Part shown: positions 1 through 7,908 of the stretch, piece by piece | How the letters are laid out: every line of letters starts with the position of its first letter | Position numbering within the stretch: position 1 is the first letter of the stretch | Source: Kineococcus sp. TRM81007 | Lineage (GTDB): Bacteria > Actinomycetota > Actinomycetes > Actinomycetales > Kineococcaceae | Direction: 5' to 3' | NCBI RefSeq assembly: GCF_022669155.1 | Contig: NZ_JALBVB010000056.1 | Span: 9,807-43,229, forward strand | Length of the DNA stretch: 33,423 nucleotides | Position numbers and translations under genes: made by a program | The notes under the pieces: generated by a model | Seen by the model: the letters and a program-made list of their open reading frames with translations, nothing else | Told to the model about the DNA's origin: nothing | Database searches by the model: none

Positions 1-156
1 GCACGATCACGCGCGGGCCGTGTGCGCCGCGCGCAGCGTGCAGCTGGTGGTGTCGGCGTCGGCTGGGTGGGCGCCTACCTCGCCGGCACGGCCGTCGTGA
101 GCCTCGTCGCGCTCGCCCTGCTGCGCGAGACCCGCACCAGCGACATCCACGACTGA
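1..156 (+). CDS. C-terminal end of a probable MFS transporter (partial)
   Basis: Only the last 51 codons are inside the window, read in the frame that ends at TGA 154-156. The final 30 residues form a hydrophobic helix ([16 protein letters not shown]) followed by RETR and a short charged tail. A last transmembrane helix ending in a PETR/RETR motif is typical of the metabolite:H+ symporter branch of the major facilitator superfamily. The first 20 codons in this frame are rich in Arg and Gly and do not look membrane-embedded, so a frameshift near the window edge or a poor upstream sequence is possible. A strong hairpin follows at 173-203. The family call rests on one helix and is tentative. Confidence 0.45.
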   Translation, partial: ARSRAGRVRRAQRAAGGVGVGWVGAYLAGTAVVSLVALALLRETRTSDIHD

Positions 157-172
157 GGCGCCCCGCGCCGGC

Positions 173-203
173 CGGCCCGGTCCCCGCGCAGGGGGCCGGG
201 CCG
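173..203 (+). terminator. Hairpin terminator after the partial transporter gene
   Basis: A 13-bp stem (173-185 pairing with 191-203, one G-U pair) closes a 5-base loop 16 bases after the stop codon. There is no U-tract, which is usual for actinobacterial intrinsic terminators. It separates the transporter gene from pyrD. Confidence 0.6.
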
Positions 204-211
204 CTGCGCGT

Positions 212-217
212 TACCCT
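212..217 (+). promoter_or_regulatory. Candidate -10 box of pyrD (TACCCT)
   Basis: TACCCT fits the actinobacterial TANNNT -10 pattern and sits just after the upstream hairpin, about 50 bases before the pyrD start. No recognisable -35 is seen. A start near 224 would give a leader of about 43 bases. Confidence 0.35.
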
Positions 218-266
218 GCCCCTGGTCGCGCCCGCACGGCGGTGGGGCCGGCGGGCGAGGGGAGAC

Positions 267-1367
267 GTGGTGGCTGGCGGCTCGGGAGCTGCGTACCGGG
301 CGCTGTACCGGACCGTCCTGACGAGGATCGACCCCGAGGTGGCCCACCACTGGGCGTTCACGGGCATGCGCACGGCCAGCCGGTTGCCCCCCGCGGTGCC
401 GCTGCTGCGCCGGGCGTTCGTCGAGACCGACCCGCGCCTGCGCACCCGCGCCCTGGGCATGGACCTCTCCTCCCCGCTGGGGCTGGCCGCCGGCTTCGAC
501 AAGGACGGCACCGGCGTCGAGGCGCTCGCCCACTTCGGCTTCGCGTTCGTCGAGGTCGGCACCGTCACCGCCCTGCCCCAGCCGGGCAACCCGCGGCCGC
601 GCCTGCACCGCCTCGTCGACGACCGCGCGGTCGTCAACCGCATGGGGTTCAACAACTCCGGCGCCGAGGCCGTGGCCCGACGCCTGCGCCGGCTGCGCGC
701 CGTGCCGCCGACCCACCCCGTCGGCATCGGCGTCAACATCGGCAAGAGCAAGGTCGTCGCCGAGGAGGACGCCCCGGCGGACTACGCCGCCTCCGCCCGG
801 CTGCTGGCCCCCTACGCCGACTACCTCGTCGTCAACGTCAGCTCCCCGAACACCCCCGGGCTGCGGAACCTGCAGGCCGTGGAGAAGCTGCGGCCCGTCC
901 TCGCGGCCGCCCGCGACGCCGCCGCCGAGACCGCCCACCGGCACGTGCCCCTCCTGGTCAAGATCGCCCCGGACCTCTCCGACGAGGACGTCGACGCCGT
1001 CGCCGACCTCGCCCTCGCCGAGGGCCTCGACGGCATCGTCGCCACCAACACCACGATCGGCCGCGAGGGCCTGCGCTCCCACCCCGACGCCGTCGCCGCC
1101 GCCGGCGGCGGCGGTCTGTCGGGCGCCCCGCTGCGGGAACGTTCCGTGCAGGTGCTGCGCCGGCTCGCGGCGCGCACCGCCGACCGGCTCACCCTCGTCA
1201 GCGTCGGCGGCGTCGAGACCGCCGACGACGTGCACGAGCGCCTCGAGGCCGGTGCCTCCCTCGTCCAGGCGTACACGGCGTTCATCTACGAAGGACCGGG
1301 GTGGGCGCGCCGCGTCCTGTCCGGCCTCGCCGCCTCGCGCTCGCGCCGCGAGACCGACCGGGTCTGA
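267..1367 (+). CDS. pyrD: Dihydroorotate dehydrogenase (quinone), class 2
   Basis: PyrD oxidises dihydroorotate to orotate, the fourth step of pyrimidine synthesis, and passes electrons to membrane quinone. The 366-residue length and the N-terminal helical extension ([20 protein letters not shown]) are those of the membrane-associated class 2 enzymes. The FMN barrel carries [27 protein letters not shown] and [14 protein letters not shown], with the catalytic-base serine in the pair at residues 192-193, then [17 protein letters not shown] and [10 protein letters not shown]. The start could be GTG 267 or GTG 270. The GAGGGGAG run at 257-264 spaces slightly better for the second. The gene looks monocistronic or leads the MFS gene 100 bases downstream. 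Identification is secure. Confidence 0.96.
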   Translation: MVAGGSGAAYRALYRTVLTRIDPEVAHHWAFTGMRTASRLPPAVPLLRRAFVETDPRLRTRALGMDLSSPLGLAAGFDKDGTGVEALAHFGFAFVEVGTVTALPQPGNPRPRLHRLVDDRAVVNRMGFNNSGAEAVARRLRRLRAVPPTHPVGIGVNIGKSKVVAEEDAPADYAASARLLAPYADYLVVNVSSPNTPGLRNLQAVEKLRPVLAAARDAAAETAHRHVPLLVKIAPDLSDEDVDAVADLALAEGLDGIVATNTTIGREGLRSHPDAVAAAGGGGLSGAPLRERSVQVLRRLAARTADRLTLVSVGGVETADDVHERLEAGASLVQAYTAFIYEGPGWARRVLSGLAASRSRRETDRV

Positions 1368-1467
1368 GCGCCGGGCGCACCCCTCGAGTTGTGGCCGCCA
1401 CCGGGAACGACGACGGTCGGGGGAGTCCCGCGAGCCCTCCCCGCTCGCGCCCCACCCGAGGAGCTCC

Positions 1468-3024
1468 ATGACCGACGTCGACCAGCGCCGTCACGGCGGG
1501 TCGGACGACCCCTCCCGCCCCGGCGCCGACGGGCGCCCACCGCAGAGCGCCGACCCGGCCCGGTGGCGCGCCCTCGCCGTCTGCCTGGCCGCCGGGTTCA
1601 TGACCCTGCTCGACGTCTCCATCGTCAACGTCGCCCTGCCCTCCATCGAGGACTCCCTCGGTGCAGGGCCCGCCCAGGTGCAGTGGATCGTCGCCGGCTA
1701 CGCGCTCGCCTTCGGGCTGGTGCTCGTGCCCGCCGGCCGCGCCGGGGACCTCCTCTCCCGGCGCGCCCTCTTCCTGGTGGGGCTGGCAGGCTTCGTCGCC
1801 ACCAGCGCCGCGGCCGGCCTGGTGCAGTCCGCCACCGCGCTCGCCGTCGTGCGCCTGCTGCAGGGCGTCACCGCCGGCCTGCTCAACCCGCAGGTCCTGG
1901 CGCTCATCCAGCGGCTGTTCACCGGCGACGAGCGCGCCCGCGCCTTCGCGGCCTTCGGCACCACGGTCGGGCTGTCCACCGCCGTCGGCCCGCTGCTCGG
2001 CGGCGCCATCCTCGCCGTCTTCGGGGAGGCCGAGGGCTGGCGCGGCGTCTTCCTCGTCAACGTCCCGATCGGCCTGGTGCTCCTGCCGCTGGCGTGGCGG
2101 TGGCTGCCGCGCCAGGAGGGCGAGGAGGGCCCCCGGCCCCGCTTCGACGTGCCCGGTCTGCTCCTGCTCGCCGCGGCGGTCCTGCTCGTGATGCTGCCGT
2201 TCGTGCTCACCACCGGGGAGGGGGGCTCACCGGCGCGCTGGTGGCTGCTGGCCCCCGGCGCGCTCCTGCTGGGCCTGTTCGCCCTCTGGGAGCGGCGCCA
2301 GGACCGGCGCGGGCAGCAGCCCGTGGTCGCCGCCGACCTCGTGCGCACCGCGTCGTTCACCCGCGGAGCCCTGGTCGGCGTGTCCTACTTCGCCGGCTTC
2401 ACCGGCATCTTCCTCGTCGTCACCCTCTACCTGCAGTCCGGGCTGGGCTTCACGCCCCTGCAGGCGGGCCTGGTGCAGACGCCGTTCGCGCTCGCCTCCG
2501 CCGTCTTCGCCCAGGTCGGCGGCCGGCAGGTCGCGCAGAGCGGCCGGCGCGTCGTCGTGCTCGGCCTCGTGGTGGTCGCCGCGGGGCTCACCGCGGCCGA
2601 CGTGGTCGCCGCCGCCGTGCAGGGCACCAGCGGCGCGATCGCCCTGGCGGCGTGCCTGGCCGTCGCGGGCGCGGGCAGCGGACTGGTCATCTCCCCCAAC
2701 CAGACCCTCACCCTCGCTGACGTGCCGCGCAGCGTCGCGGGCACCGCGGGCGGGGTGCTGCAGACCGGGCAGCGCATCGGCTCCGCGATCGGGGTCGCCG
2801 CCGTCACGGCCGTGTTCTTCTCCGCCCTCGCCGGCGAGGGCCTGAGCGGAGCGGCGGGCACCCGGTCCGGCGCCGTGCCGCCGCAGGTGCAGGAGGCGTT
2901 CGGCGAGGCCCTGTCCACCGGTCTGCGGGTCTCCCTCGGCCTGGTGCTGGCGGCCCTGGTGTTCGCGCTGCTGGACCTGCGCCGGCGCGAGGGGACCGTC
3001 CGGCCCCGCGCCCGCCGCGGGTGA
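1468..3024 (+). CDS. DHA2-family MFS drug:H+ antiporter (EmrB/QacA type)
   Basis: This 518-residue integral membrane protein has the hydrophobic pattern of the 14-helix DHA2 family, which exports drugs and other amphiphiles in exchange for protons. After a hydrophilic 30-residue N-terminus, helix 1 carries the family signature [18 protein letters not shown]. It is followed by [12 protein letters not shown], the motif-A loop [10 protein letters not shown], and GPLLGG in the helix-5 motif C region that marks antiporters. ATG 1468 was chosen because GAGGAG (1458-1463) lies 4 bases upstream and the hydrophobic core begins soon after; an open frame extends further 5' into pyrD but has no signal. 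The substrate cannot be told from the sequence. Confidence 0.9.
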   Translation: MTDVDQRRHGGSDDPSRPGADGRPPQSADPARWRALAVCLAAGFMTLLDVSIVNVALPSIEDSLGAGPAQVQWIVAGYALAFGLVLVPAGRAGDLLSRRALFLVGLAGFVATSAAAGLVQSATALAVVRLLQGVTAGLLNPQVLALIQRLFTGDERARAFAAFGTTVGLSTAVGPLLGGAILAVFGEAEGWRGVFLVNVPIGLVLLPLAWRWLPRQEGEEGPRPRFDVPGLLLLAAAVLLVMLPFVLTTGEGGSPARWWLLAPGALLLGLFALWERRQDRRGQQPVVAADLVRTASFTRGALVGVSYFAGFTGIFLVVTLYLQSGLGFTPLQAGLVQTPFALASAVFAQVGGRQVAQSGRRVVVLGLVVVAAGLTAADVVAAAVQGTSGAIALAACLAVAGAGSGLVISPNQTLTLADVPRSVAGTAGGVLQTGQRIGSAIGVAAVTAVFFSALAGEGLSGAAGTRSGAVPPQVQEAFGEALSTGLRVSLGLVLAALVFALLDLRRREGTVRPRARRG

Positions 3025-3051
3025 CGCCCGGCACGCTCGCACGCGGTCGGC

Positions 3052-3057
3052 TAGCGT
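3052..3057 (+). promoter_or_regulatory. Leaderless -10 box (TAGCGT) for the 74-residue protein
   Basis: TAGCGT lies exactly 7 bases before GTG 3065, the spacing expected when transcription starts at the start codon. No Shine-Dalgarno sequence is present in between. Confidence 0.5.
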
Positions 3058-3064
3058 CCCCCGG

Positions 3065-3289
3065 GTGAGACCGACGCACTGGACCTGGACCTTCGAGGAC
3101 GCCGACGGGCGGCCCGTCGAGGGCGGTGACGACATCCCCGCGGCGCAGGTGTTCGCCACGCAGGCCGACGCCGAGGCGTGGATCGGGGAGAACTGGCGCG
3201 CGCTGCGCGGGCGCGGCGCGGAGACGGCGCACCTGACCGCCGACGGCCGCCGCGTCGGCGGCCCGCTCGGCCTGCACCCCGCCGACTGA
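3065..3289 (+). CDS. Conserved small actinobacterial protein, function unknown
   Basis: This is a 74-residue soluble acidic protein. It begins THWTWTFEDADGRPV and contains FATQADAEAWIGENWRAL and a closing GPLGLHPAD. I recognise this pattern as a small family common near housekeeping genes in actinobacteria, but I know no assigned role. No signal peptide, membrane helix or cysteine is seen. GTG 3065 is preceded by a TAGCGT box 7 bases upstream, so the mRNA is probably leaderless, which supports this start. It ends 43 bases from the convergent aldo/keto reductase gene. Reality of the gene: good. Function: unknown. Confidence 0.75.
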   Translation: MRPTHWTWTFEDADGRPVEGGDDIPAAQVFATQADAEAWIGENWRALRGRGAETAHLTADGRRVGGPLGLHPAD

Positions 3290-3332
3290 GCGGGGCACGG
3301 GCCGGGCGGACCGCCGGGTCAGCGGCTGCGGG

Positions 3333-4343
3333 TCAGGACGGCCGCTCGGTGGGGGCGTTGCGCGCCGTCATCCCCGGGTCGCGCTCGACCACGTCGCCCA
3401 GCAGGTCGTCGATGCGGGCCATGAGCTCGGCGGGGATCACCACGCCGGCCGCCGCCACGTTCTCCGTCACCTGCTCCGGCCGGGAGGCCCCGATGATCGC
3501 GGTGGCGACGTTGTCGTTCTGCAGCACCCACGCCACCGCCAGCTGCGACATCGACAGGTCCAGCTCGGCGGCCACGCCGCGCAGCTTCTGCACGCGCTCG
3601 AGCACCTCGTCGCGCATCCAGCGGCTGATCATCTGCCGGCCGCCCTTCTCGTCCGTGGCGCGGCTGCCCGCCGGCGGTTCCGCGCCGGGACGGTACTTGC
3701 CGGTCAGGACGCCCTGGGCGATGGGCGACCACACCACCTGCGAGACGCCCACCTCCCGGCTGGTGGGCACGACCTCGCCCTCGATGACCCGCCACAGCGC
3801 GGAGTACTGCGGCTGGTTGGAGACGAGCTGGAAGCCCAGCTCGCGGGAGAGGGCGTGCCCGGCGCGGATCTGCTCGGCCGTCCACTCGCTGACGCCGATG
3901 TACAACGCCTTGCCGGAGCGCACGACGTCCGCGAACGCCTGCATCGTCTCCTCGAGCGGCGTCGTGGTGTCGTACCGGTGCGCCTGGTAGACGTCGACGT
4001 GGTCGGTGCCCAGCCGGCGCAGCGACCCCTCGATGGACTCCGAGATGTGCTTGCGCGAGAGCCCGGAGTCGTTGGGGCCCTTCGGGCCGGTGGGGAAGTA
4101 GACCTTCGTCATGATCTCGAGGCTCTCGCGGCGCTCGCCCTTCAGCGCCTGCCCCAGGACCGTCTCCGCCGCCGTGTTCGCGTAGACGTCGGCGGTGTCG
4201 AACGTGGTGATCCCGGCGTCGAGGGCGGCGCGCACGCACGCGGTCGCGGCGTCGTTCTCGACCTGCGATCCGTGCGTGAGCCAGTTGCCGTAGGTGATCT
4301 CCGAGATCTTGAGACCGCTGCGACCGAGGTGTCGGAACTCCAT
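3333..4343 (-). CDS. Aldo/keto reductase (Kv-beta / YghZ-like)
   Basis: This 336-residue NADPH-dependent oxidoreductase has the (beta/alpha)8 AKR fold. The catalytic tetrad is visible: Asp and Tyr in FDTADVYANTAAE, Lys in IMTKVYFP and His in YQAHRYD. The start MEFRHLGRSGLKISEITYG is typical of the Kv-channel beta-subunit and YghZ group, as is the cofactor region SPIAQGVLTGKYRPG and IIGASRPEQV near the C-terminus. Substrates in this group are usually aldehydes or methylglyoxal-like compounds; the physiological one is unknown here. ATG 4343 has no Shine-Dalgarno, but TACCGT lies 7 bases upstream, which suggests a leaderless mRNA. Confidence 0.92.
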   Translation of the reverse strand: MEFRHLGRSGLKISEITYGNWLTHGSQVENDAATACVRAALDAGITTFDTADVYANTAAETVLGQALKGERRESLEIMTKVYFPTGPKGPNDSGLSRKHISESIEGSLRRLGTDHVDVYQAHRYDTTTPLEETMQAFADVVRSGKALYIGVSEWTAEQIRAGHALSRELGFQLVSNQPQYSALWRVIEGEVVPTSREVGVSQVVWSPIAQGVLTGKYRPGAEPPAGSRATDEKGGRQMISRWMRDEVLERVQKLRGVAAELDLSMSQLAVAWVLQNDNVATAIIGASRPEQVTENVAAAGVVIPAELMARIDDLLGDVVERDPGMTARNAPTERPS

Positions 4344-4350
4344 GGGCGCG

Positions 4351-4356
4351 ACGGTA
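4351..4356 (-). promoter_or_regulatory. Leaderless -10 box (TACCGT) of the aldo/keto reductase
   Basis: On the minus strand TACCGT occupies 4356-4351, followed by 7 bases and the ATG at 4343. No -35 element is evident. Confidence 0.5.
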
Positions 4357-4422
4357 GGCCCTGCGGCGCCGCAGCGCGCCCCAGCACGCCCGCGCGATCC
4401 CGTCGCGAGGGGTGCGGGTGGG

Positions 4423-5016
4423 TCAGCGCGGGTGCGCGCCCCGCTCGACCATCGGCACCGGCCGGCGCATCCGGCGGATCTGCAGGGCGCGGGTGACGCC
4501 GTAGGAGACCAGGCCCCGCTCGGGGGTCTCGAAGCGCTGCGCCAGGGCCTTCTTGACGCGGCGGCCCAGCAGGACGCTGTCGACCACGACGACGGCGAGC
4601 ATGCCGTAGATCAGCAGGGTCGTGGCCAGCAGCAGCTCGGCCGAGCCCAGCGGCTGGGCCACCACCGACAGCAGCAGCGAGGCGCCGGCGATGATGAGGA
4701 AGTACTCGCCGACGTTGCGGCGGGCGTCGACGAGGTCGCGCACGAAGCGGCGCTGCGGGCCGCGGTCGCGCGCCGGCAGGTAGCGCTCGTCGCCGGTGAG
4801 CAGCGCCTGCTGGACCTTCAGCCGCTCCTCGCGCTGGGCGGCCCGGGCGGCCTTCGCGGCGGCCTTGCGGTCCGCCGGCACGAGGGGACGGGCGTTGCGG
4901 GCCTGCGCCTCGCTGCGTCGCGGGGTCGGGCGGCCCTTGCCACCCGGCTTCGTCAGCTCGACGGCCGGGGCGGGCGGTGCCTCGGGGGCCTGCTTCTCCT
5001 TCGAGCGTCCGAACAC
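4423..5016 (-). CDS. DUF3043 membrane protein
   Basis: This 197-residue actinobacterial protein has a basic hydrophilic N-terminal half (FGRSKEKQAPE..., GKGRPTPRRSEAQARN). It continues with DERYLPARDRGPQRRFVRDL and VDARRNVGEYFL, a sequence I associate with the DUF3043 family. Two membrane helices follow (about residues 103-122 and 128-148), then a basic C-terminus (RVKKALAQRFETPERGLVSYG). Function is unknown in the family. GTG 5016 was chosen because the family begins with (V/M)FGR and because TACCCT lies 6 bases upstream. The gene is divergent from the M20 peptidase gene across 71 bases and lies upstream of the aldo/keto reductase on the same strand. Confidence 0.85.
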   Translation of the reverse strand: MFGRSKEKQAPEAPPAPAVELTKPGGKGRPTPRRSEAQARNARPLVPADRKAAAKAARAAQREERLKVQQALLTGDERYLPARDRGPQRRFVRDLVDARRNVGEYFLIIAGASLLLSVVAQPLGSAELLLATTLLIYGMLAVVVVDSVLLGRRVKKALAQRFETPERGLVSYGVTRALQIRRMRRPVPMVERGAHPR

Positions 5017-5022
5017 GCCGTC

Positions 5023-5028
5023 AGGGTA
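5023..5028 (-). promoter_or_regulatory. Leaderless -10 box (TACCCT) of the DUF3043 gene
   Basis: On the minus strand TACCCT at 5028-5023 is followed by 6 bases and GTG 5016. It shares the 71-base divergent gap with the box at 5074-5079. Confidence 0.5.
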
Positions 5029-5073
5029 CGGCACCCCCGGTACCGCCCCGGTCGCTCGCGCCGGGGCGCGGAG

Positions 5074-5079
5074 TAGCGT
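5074..5079 (+). promoter_or_regulatory. Leaderless -10 box (TAGCGT) of the M20 peptidase gene
   Basis: TAGCGT is 8 bases before GTG 5088, with no Shine-Dalgarno sequence. It is the same hexamer as before the gene at 3065. Confidence 0.5.
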
Positions 5080-5087
5080 CGGCGACC

Positions 5088-6569
5088 GTGAGCCAGGACA
5101 CCCCGCCCCTGCCCGCCGCCGGTCCCGCGCGCACCGAGGCGCTGCGCGAGGCGTGCGCCGCCGGCGTCCCCGCCGCGCGCGCCGACCTGGAGGCGCTGGT
5201 GCGCATCCCCAGCGTCTCCGCCCGCGCCTTCGACCAGGCGCACGTCGCCGCCAGCGCCGAGGCCGTGGCCGACCTGCTGCGGCGGGCGGGCCTGCCGGAG
5301 GTGGGGATCCGCACCGCCACGGCCGTCGTCGACGGCGAGGAGGTGCGCAGCGCACCCGCCGTCGTGGCGCACCGTCCCGCGCCGGCCGGCCGGCCCACCG
5401 TGCTGCTGTACGCCCACCACGACGTGCAGCCGCCCGGGCGCGACGAGGAGTGGACCAGCCCGCCCTTCGAGCCCACGGAGCGCGACGGGCGGCTGTTCGG
5501 GCGCGGCACCGCCGACGACAAGGCGGGCGTCGTCGTGCACGCCAACGCCCTGCGCACGCTGCTGCCGCTGTGGGGGCCCGAGGACGGGGTGGGCGTGACG
5601 GTGTTCGTCGAGGGGGAGGAGGAGGTGGGTTCGCCCGCGTTCGCGGCCTTCCTCACCGAGCACCGCGCCGACCTGGCCGCCGACGTGATCGTCGTGGCCG
5701 ACTCCGGCAACTGGCGGGTCGGCGTGCCGGCGATCACCACGACGCTGCGGGGCCTGGTGGACTGCGTGGTCACCGTCTCGGTCCTGACGCACCCGGTGCA
5801 CTCCGGCGTCAACGGCGGTCCCGTCCTGGACGCGCTGACGTGCCTGGCGCGCCTGCTCGCCACCCTGCACGACGAGGCCGGCGACGTGGCCGTGCGCGGG
5901 CTGCTGACCGGCACCGCCGGCGAGGTGGACCTGACCGAGGCGCAGTACCGCGCGGACGCCGGCGTGCTGGACGGGGTCCTGCTGGCCGGCACCGGCTCGG
6001 TGGCGGACCGGCTGTGGGCCAAGCCGGCGATCTCCGTCATCGGCGTCGACGCCACCGACGTCGAGCGGGCGAGCAACACCCTGGTGCCCTCGGCGCGGGC
6101 CAAGGTCAGCGTGCGCCTGGCGCCCGGGCAGGACCCGGCCGCGGCCATGACCGCGCTGCGCCGGCACCTGGTGGCGCACGCCCCCTTCGGCGCGCGGGTC
6201 GAGGTCGCCGAGGGGGAGCGGGGCAGCTCCTTCTCCGCCGACACCTCCTCGCCCGCCCACGAGGTCGCGCGGACGGCCTTCGAGCAGGCCTACGGCGCCC
6301 CCGTGGTGGAGATGGGCATGGGCGGTTCCATCCCCTTCATCGCCGACCTGGTCGCCGAGCACCCGGCCGCCTCCATCCTCGTCACCGGCGTGGAGGACCC
6401 CGACTCGCGCGCCCACGGGCCGGACGAGTCGCTGCACCTGGGCGACTTCGAGCGGGCCTGCTTCGGCGAGGTGCTGCTGCTGGACGGCCTGGCCGGCGTG
6501 CCCGCCCCCGTCACCGCCCCGGGGGACGGCGGCTCGGCCGGCGCCGCGACCGGTGCGCGGCGGTCGTAA
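5088..6569 (+). CDS. M20-family metallopeptidase (dipeptidase / CNDP-like)
   Basis: This 493-residue cytosolic di-zinc peptidase probably hydrolyses dipeptides or acylated amino acids. Visible M20 ligand motifs are YAHHDVQPPG (first zinc His and the catalytic Asp two residues on), GRGTADDKAG (bridging Asp), FVEGEEEVGSP (catalytic Glu-Glu), VADSGNW (Asp) and AHGPDESLHL near the C-terminus (last His). The lid domain contains HSGVNGG. The size and motif order fit the dipeptidase-like branch. GTG 5088 follows a TAGCGT box by 8 bases. The stop is TAA, rare in this window, and it forms the first bases of a TAACCT box ahead of erpA. Confidence 0.92.
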   Translation: MSQDTPPLPAAGPARTEALREACAAGVPAARADLEALVRIPSVSARAFDQAHVAASAEAVADLLRRAGLPEVGIRTATAVVDGEEVRSAPAVVAHRPAPAGRPTVLLYAHHDVQPPGRDEEWTSPPFEPTERDGRLFGRGTADDKAGVVVHANALRTLLPLWGPEDGVGVTVFVEGEEEVGSPAFAAFLTEHRADLAADVIVVADSGNWRVGVPAITTTLRGLVDCVVTVSVLTHPVHSGVNGGPVLDALTCLARLLATLHDEAGDVAVRGLLTGTAGEVDLTEAQYRADAGVLDGVLLAGTGSVADRLWAKPAISVIGVDATDVERASNTLVPSARAKVSVRLAPGQDPAAAMTALRRHLVAHAPFGARVEVAEGERGSSFSADTSSPAHEVARTAFEQAYGAPVVEMGMGGSIPFIADLVAEHPAASILVTGVEDPDSRAHGPDESLHLGDFERACFGEVLLLDGLAGVPAPVTAPGDGGSAGAATGARRS

Positions 6570-6572
6570 CCT
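6567..6572 (+). promoter_or_regulatory. Candidate -10 box (TAACCT) for erpA, overlapping the M20 stop codon
   Basis: The TAA stop of the M20 gene (6567-6569) continues into CCT, giving TAACCT. Transcription would start near 6579 and leave a leader of about 75 bases before erpA. No clear -35 is seen, so this is a candidate only. Confidence 0.3.
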
Positions 6573-6653
6573 GGGGCCGGGAACAACCGTGCCGCCGAGG
6601 CGGTTGGCCCGGACAGCGTCCCCAGTCGACGAGTGGAAGCGGAGACGAGCCAC

Positions 6654-7013
6654 ATGACCACGACGACCGCTGCAGAGGAGACCCGCGCCCACGGCGTGGA
6701 GCTCACCGACGTCGCCGCCACCAAGGTCCGCAGCCTGCTGGAGCAGGAGGGCCGTGACGACCTGCGGCTGCGCATCGCCGTCCAGCCCGGTGGCTGCTCG
6801 GGCCTGATCTACCAGCTCTACTTCGACGAGCGCGAGCTCGACGGGGACGCCGTGCGCGACTTCGAGGGCGTCGGCGTGGTCGTGGACAAGATGAGCGCGC
6901 CCTACCTCGACGGCGCGACCATCGACTTCGCCGACACGATCGAGAAGCAGGGCTTCACGATCGACAACCCCAACGCGGGCAGCAGTTGCGCCTGCGGCGA
7001 CTCGTTCTCCTGA
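6654..7013 (+). CDS. erpA: Iron-sulfur cluster insertion protein ErpA (A-type carrier)
   Basis: This 119-residue HesB/IscA-family protein carries [Fe-S] clusters to apo-enzymes. The three conserved cysteines are C48 in QPGGCSG and C112/C114 in SSCACGDSF. The core VELTDVAATKVRSLLEQEG and GVGVVVDKMSAPYLDGATIDF is standard for the family. ATG 6654 was preferred over GTG 6633 because GGAG at 6641-6644 lies 9 bases upstream of it. The ErpA name rests on the actinobacterial location near the oxidase genes (as with Rv2204c). A perfect 12-bp hairpin follows at 7032-7061. Confidence 0.93.
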   Translation: MTTTTAAEETRAHGVELTDVAATKVRSLLEQEGRDDLRLRIAVQPGGCSGLIYQLYFDERELDGDAVRDFEGVGVVVDKMSAPYLDGATIDFADTIEKQGFTIDNPNAGSSCACGDSFS

Positions 7014-7031
7014 CGGGTCCGGTACCACCGA

Positions 7032-7061
7032 CGGCCCCCGCGCTGCACGGCGCGGGGGCCG
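7032..7061 (+). terminator. Hairpin terminator after erpA
   Basis: A perfect 12-bp stem (7032-7043 with 7050-7061) closes a 6-base loop, 18 bases after the erpA stop. No U-tract follows. It ends only 5 bases before the likely GTG start of aat, so it may instead fold in the aat leader. Confidence 0.65.
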
Positions 7062-7066
7062 CTCGC

Positions 7067-7816
7067 GTGTGGGCGGCACCGCTGCCCACCGCCCCCGCGC
7101 GGCGACCGCGCCGGCACCCGGGGCCCGCCCGCTTCGACTTCGACCGCCTCGCCCCGCGCCCGGGGGAGGACCTCGTGGCCGCCGGCGGCGACCTGGCCCC
7201 CGCCACGCTGCTGTCCGCCTACGCGCACGGGTTGTTCCCGATGGGCCTGGGCGGCGGTGGGCGGGGGCCGCTGGGCTGGTGGTCCCCGGACCCGCGCGGG
7301 GTGCTGCTGCCCGGGCGCGTGCACGTCTCCCGCTCGCTGCGCCGCTCGCTGCGCTCCTTCGAGGTGCGCGTGGACACCGCCTTCGACGAGGTCGTCGCCG
7401 GCTGCGCCGACCCCTCGCGGCCGGGGGAGTGGATCACCCCCGAGGTGGCCGCGGCCTACGGCGAGCTGCACCGCCTCGGCTGGGCGCACTCGGTGGAGGT
7501 CCTGCTCGACGGGGAGCTGGCGGGTGGCCTGTACGGCGTGGCGCTGGGCGGGCTCTTCGCCGCCGAGTCGAAGTTCCACCGCGTGCGCGACGCCTCCAAG
7601 GCGGCCGTGGTGGCGCTGGCCGACCTGCTGCTCGCCGACGGCGTGCCGGGGCGGCTGGTGGACGTGCAGTGGCGCACGGAGCACCTGGCGACCCTCGGCG
7701 TGGAGGAGGTCGGCCGCCCCGCCTACCACCGCCTGCTGGGTGCCGCGCTGGAACTGCCCGTGCCGCCGGTGTTCGCGGCGCGCCCCGACCCTCCCCACAG
7801 CTACGACGGGGGGTAG
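7067..7816 (+). CDS. aat: Leucyl/phenylalanyl-tRNA--protein transferase
   Basis: Aat adds Leu or Phe from aminoacyl-tRNA to proteins with N-terminal Arg or Lys, marking them for ClpS/ClpAP-type degradation. Diagnostic stretches are DLVAAGGDLAPATLLSAYAHGLFPM, WWSPDPRGVLLPGRVHVSRSLRR, WITPEVAAAYGELHRLGWAHSVEV, GGLYGVALGGLFAAESKFHR, ASKAAVVAL and DVQWRTEHLATLGVEEV. GTG 7067 gives 249 residues, a usual length. It lies directly behind the hairpin at 7032-7061, and the frame is also open upstream, so the start is not certain. The stop is TAG, which forms the first bases of a TAGTCT box ahead of ctaC. Confidence 0.93.
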   Translation: MWAAPLPTAPARRPRRHPGPARFDFDRLAPRPGEDLVAAGGDLAPATLLSAYAHGLFPMGLGGGGRGPLGWWSPDPRGVLLPGRVHVSRSLRRSLRSFEVRVDTAFDEVVAGCADPSRPGEWITPEVAAAYGELHRLGWAHSVEVLLDGELAGGLYGVALGGLFAAESKFHRVRDASKAAVVALADLLLADGVPGRLVDVQWRTEHLATLGVEEVGRPAYHRLLGAALELPVPPVFAARPDPPHSYDGG

Positions 7817-7819
7817 TCT
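7814..7819 (+). promoter_or_regulatory. Candidate -10 box (TAGTCT) for ctaC, overlapping the aat stop codon
   Basis: The TAG stop of aat (7814-7816) continues into TCT. A start near 7826 would give a leader of about 80 bases for the ctaCDF operon. No recognisable -35 is seen. Confidence 0.3.
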
Positions 7820-7908
7820 CATCACTCGAAGGGACGCCCCTGCCCGGGACCGGCACGGTCCAGGTGCGGGACGTCCTCGTCTCTGCACGAACCGTGGGAA
7901 GGCCGACG

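Noticed and set aside
4361-4374. Perfect 14-bp palindrome upstream of the aldo/keto reductase -10 box; a similar one at 26735-26748
   Set aside because: With this base composition about ten such palindromes are expected per window by chance.
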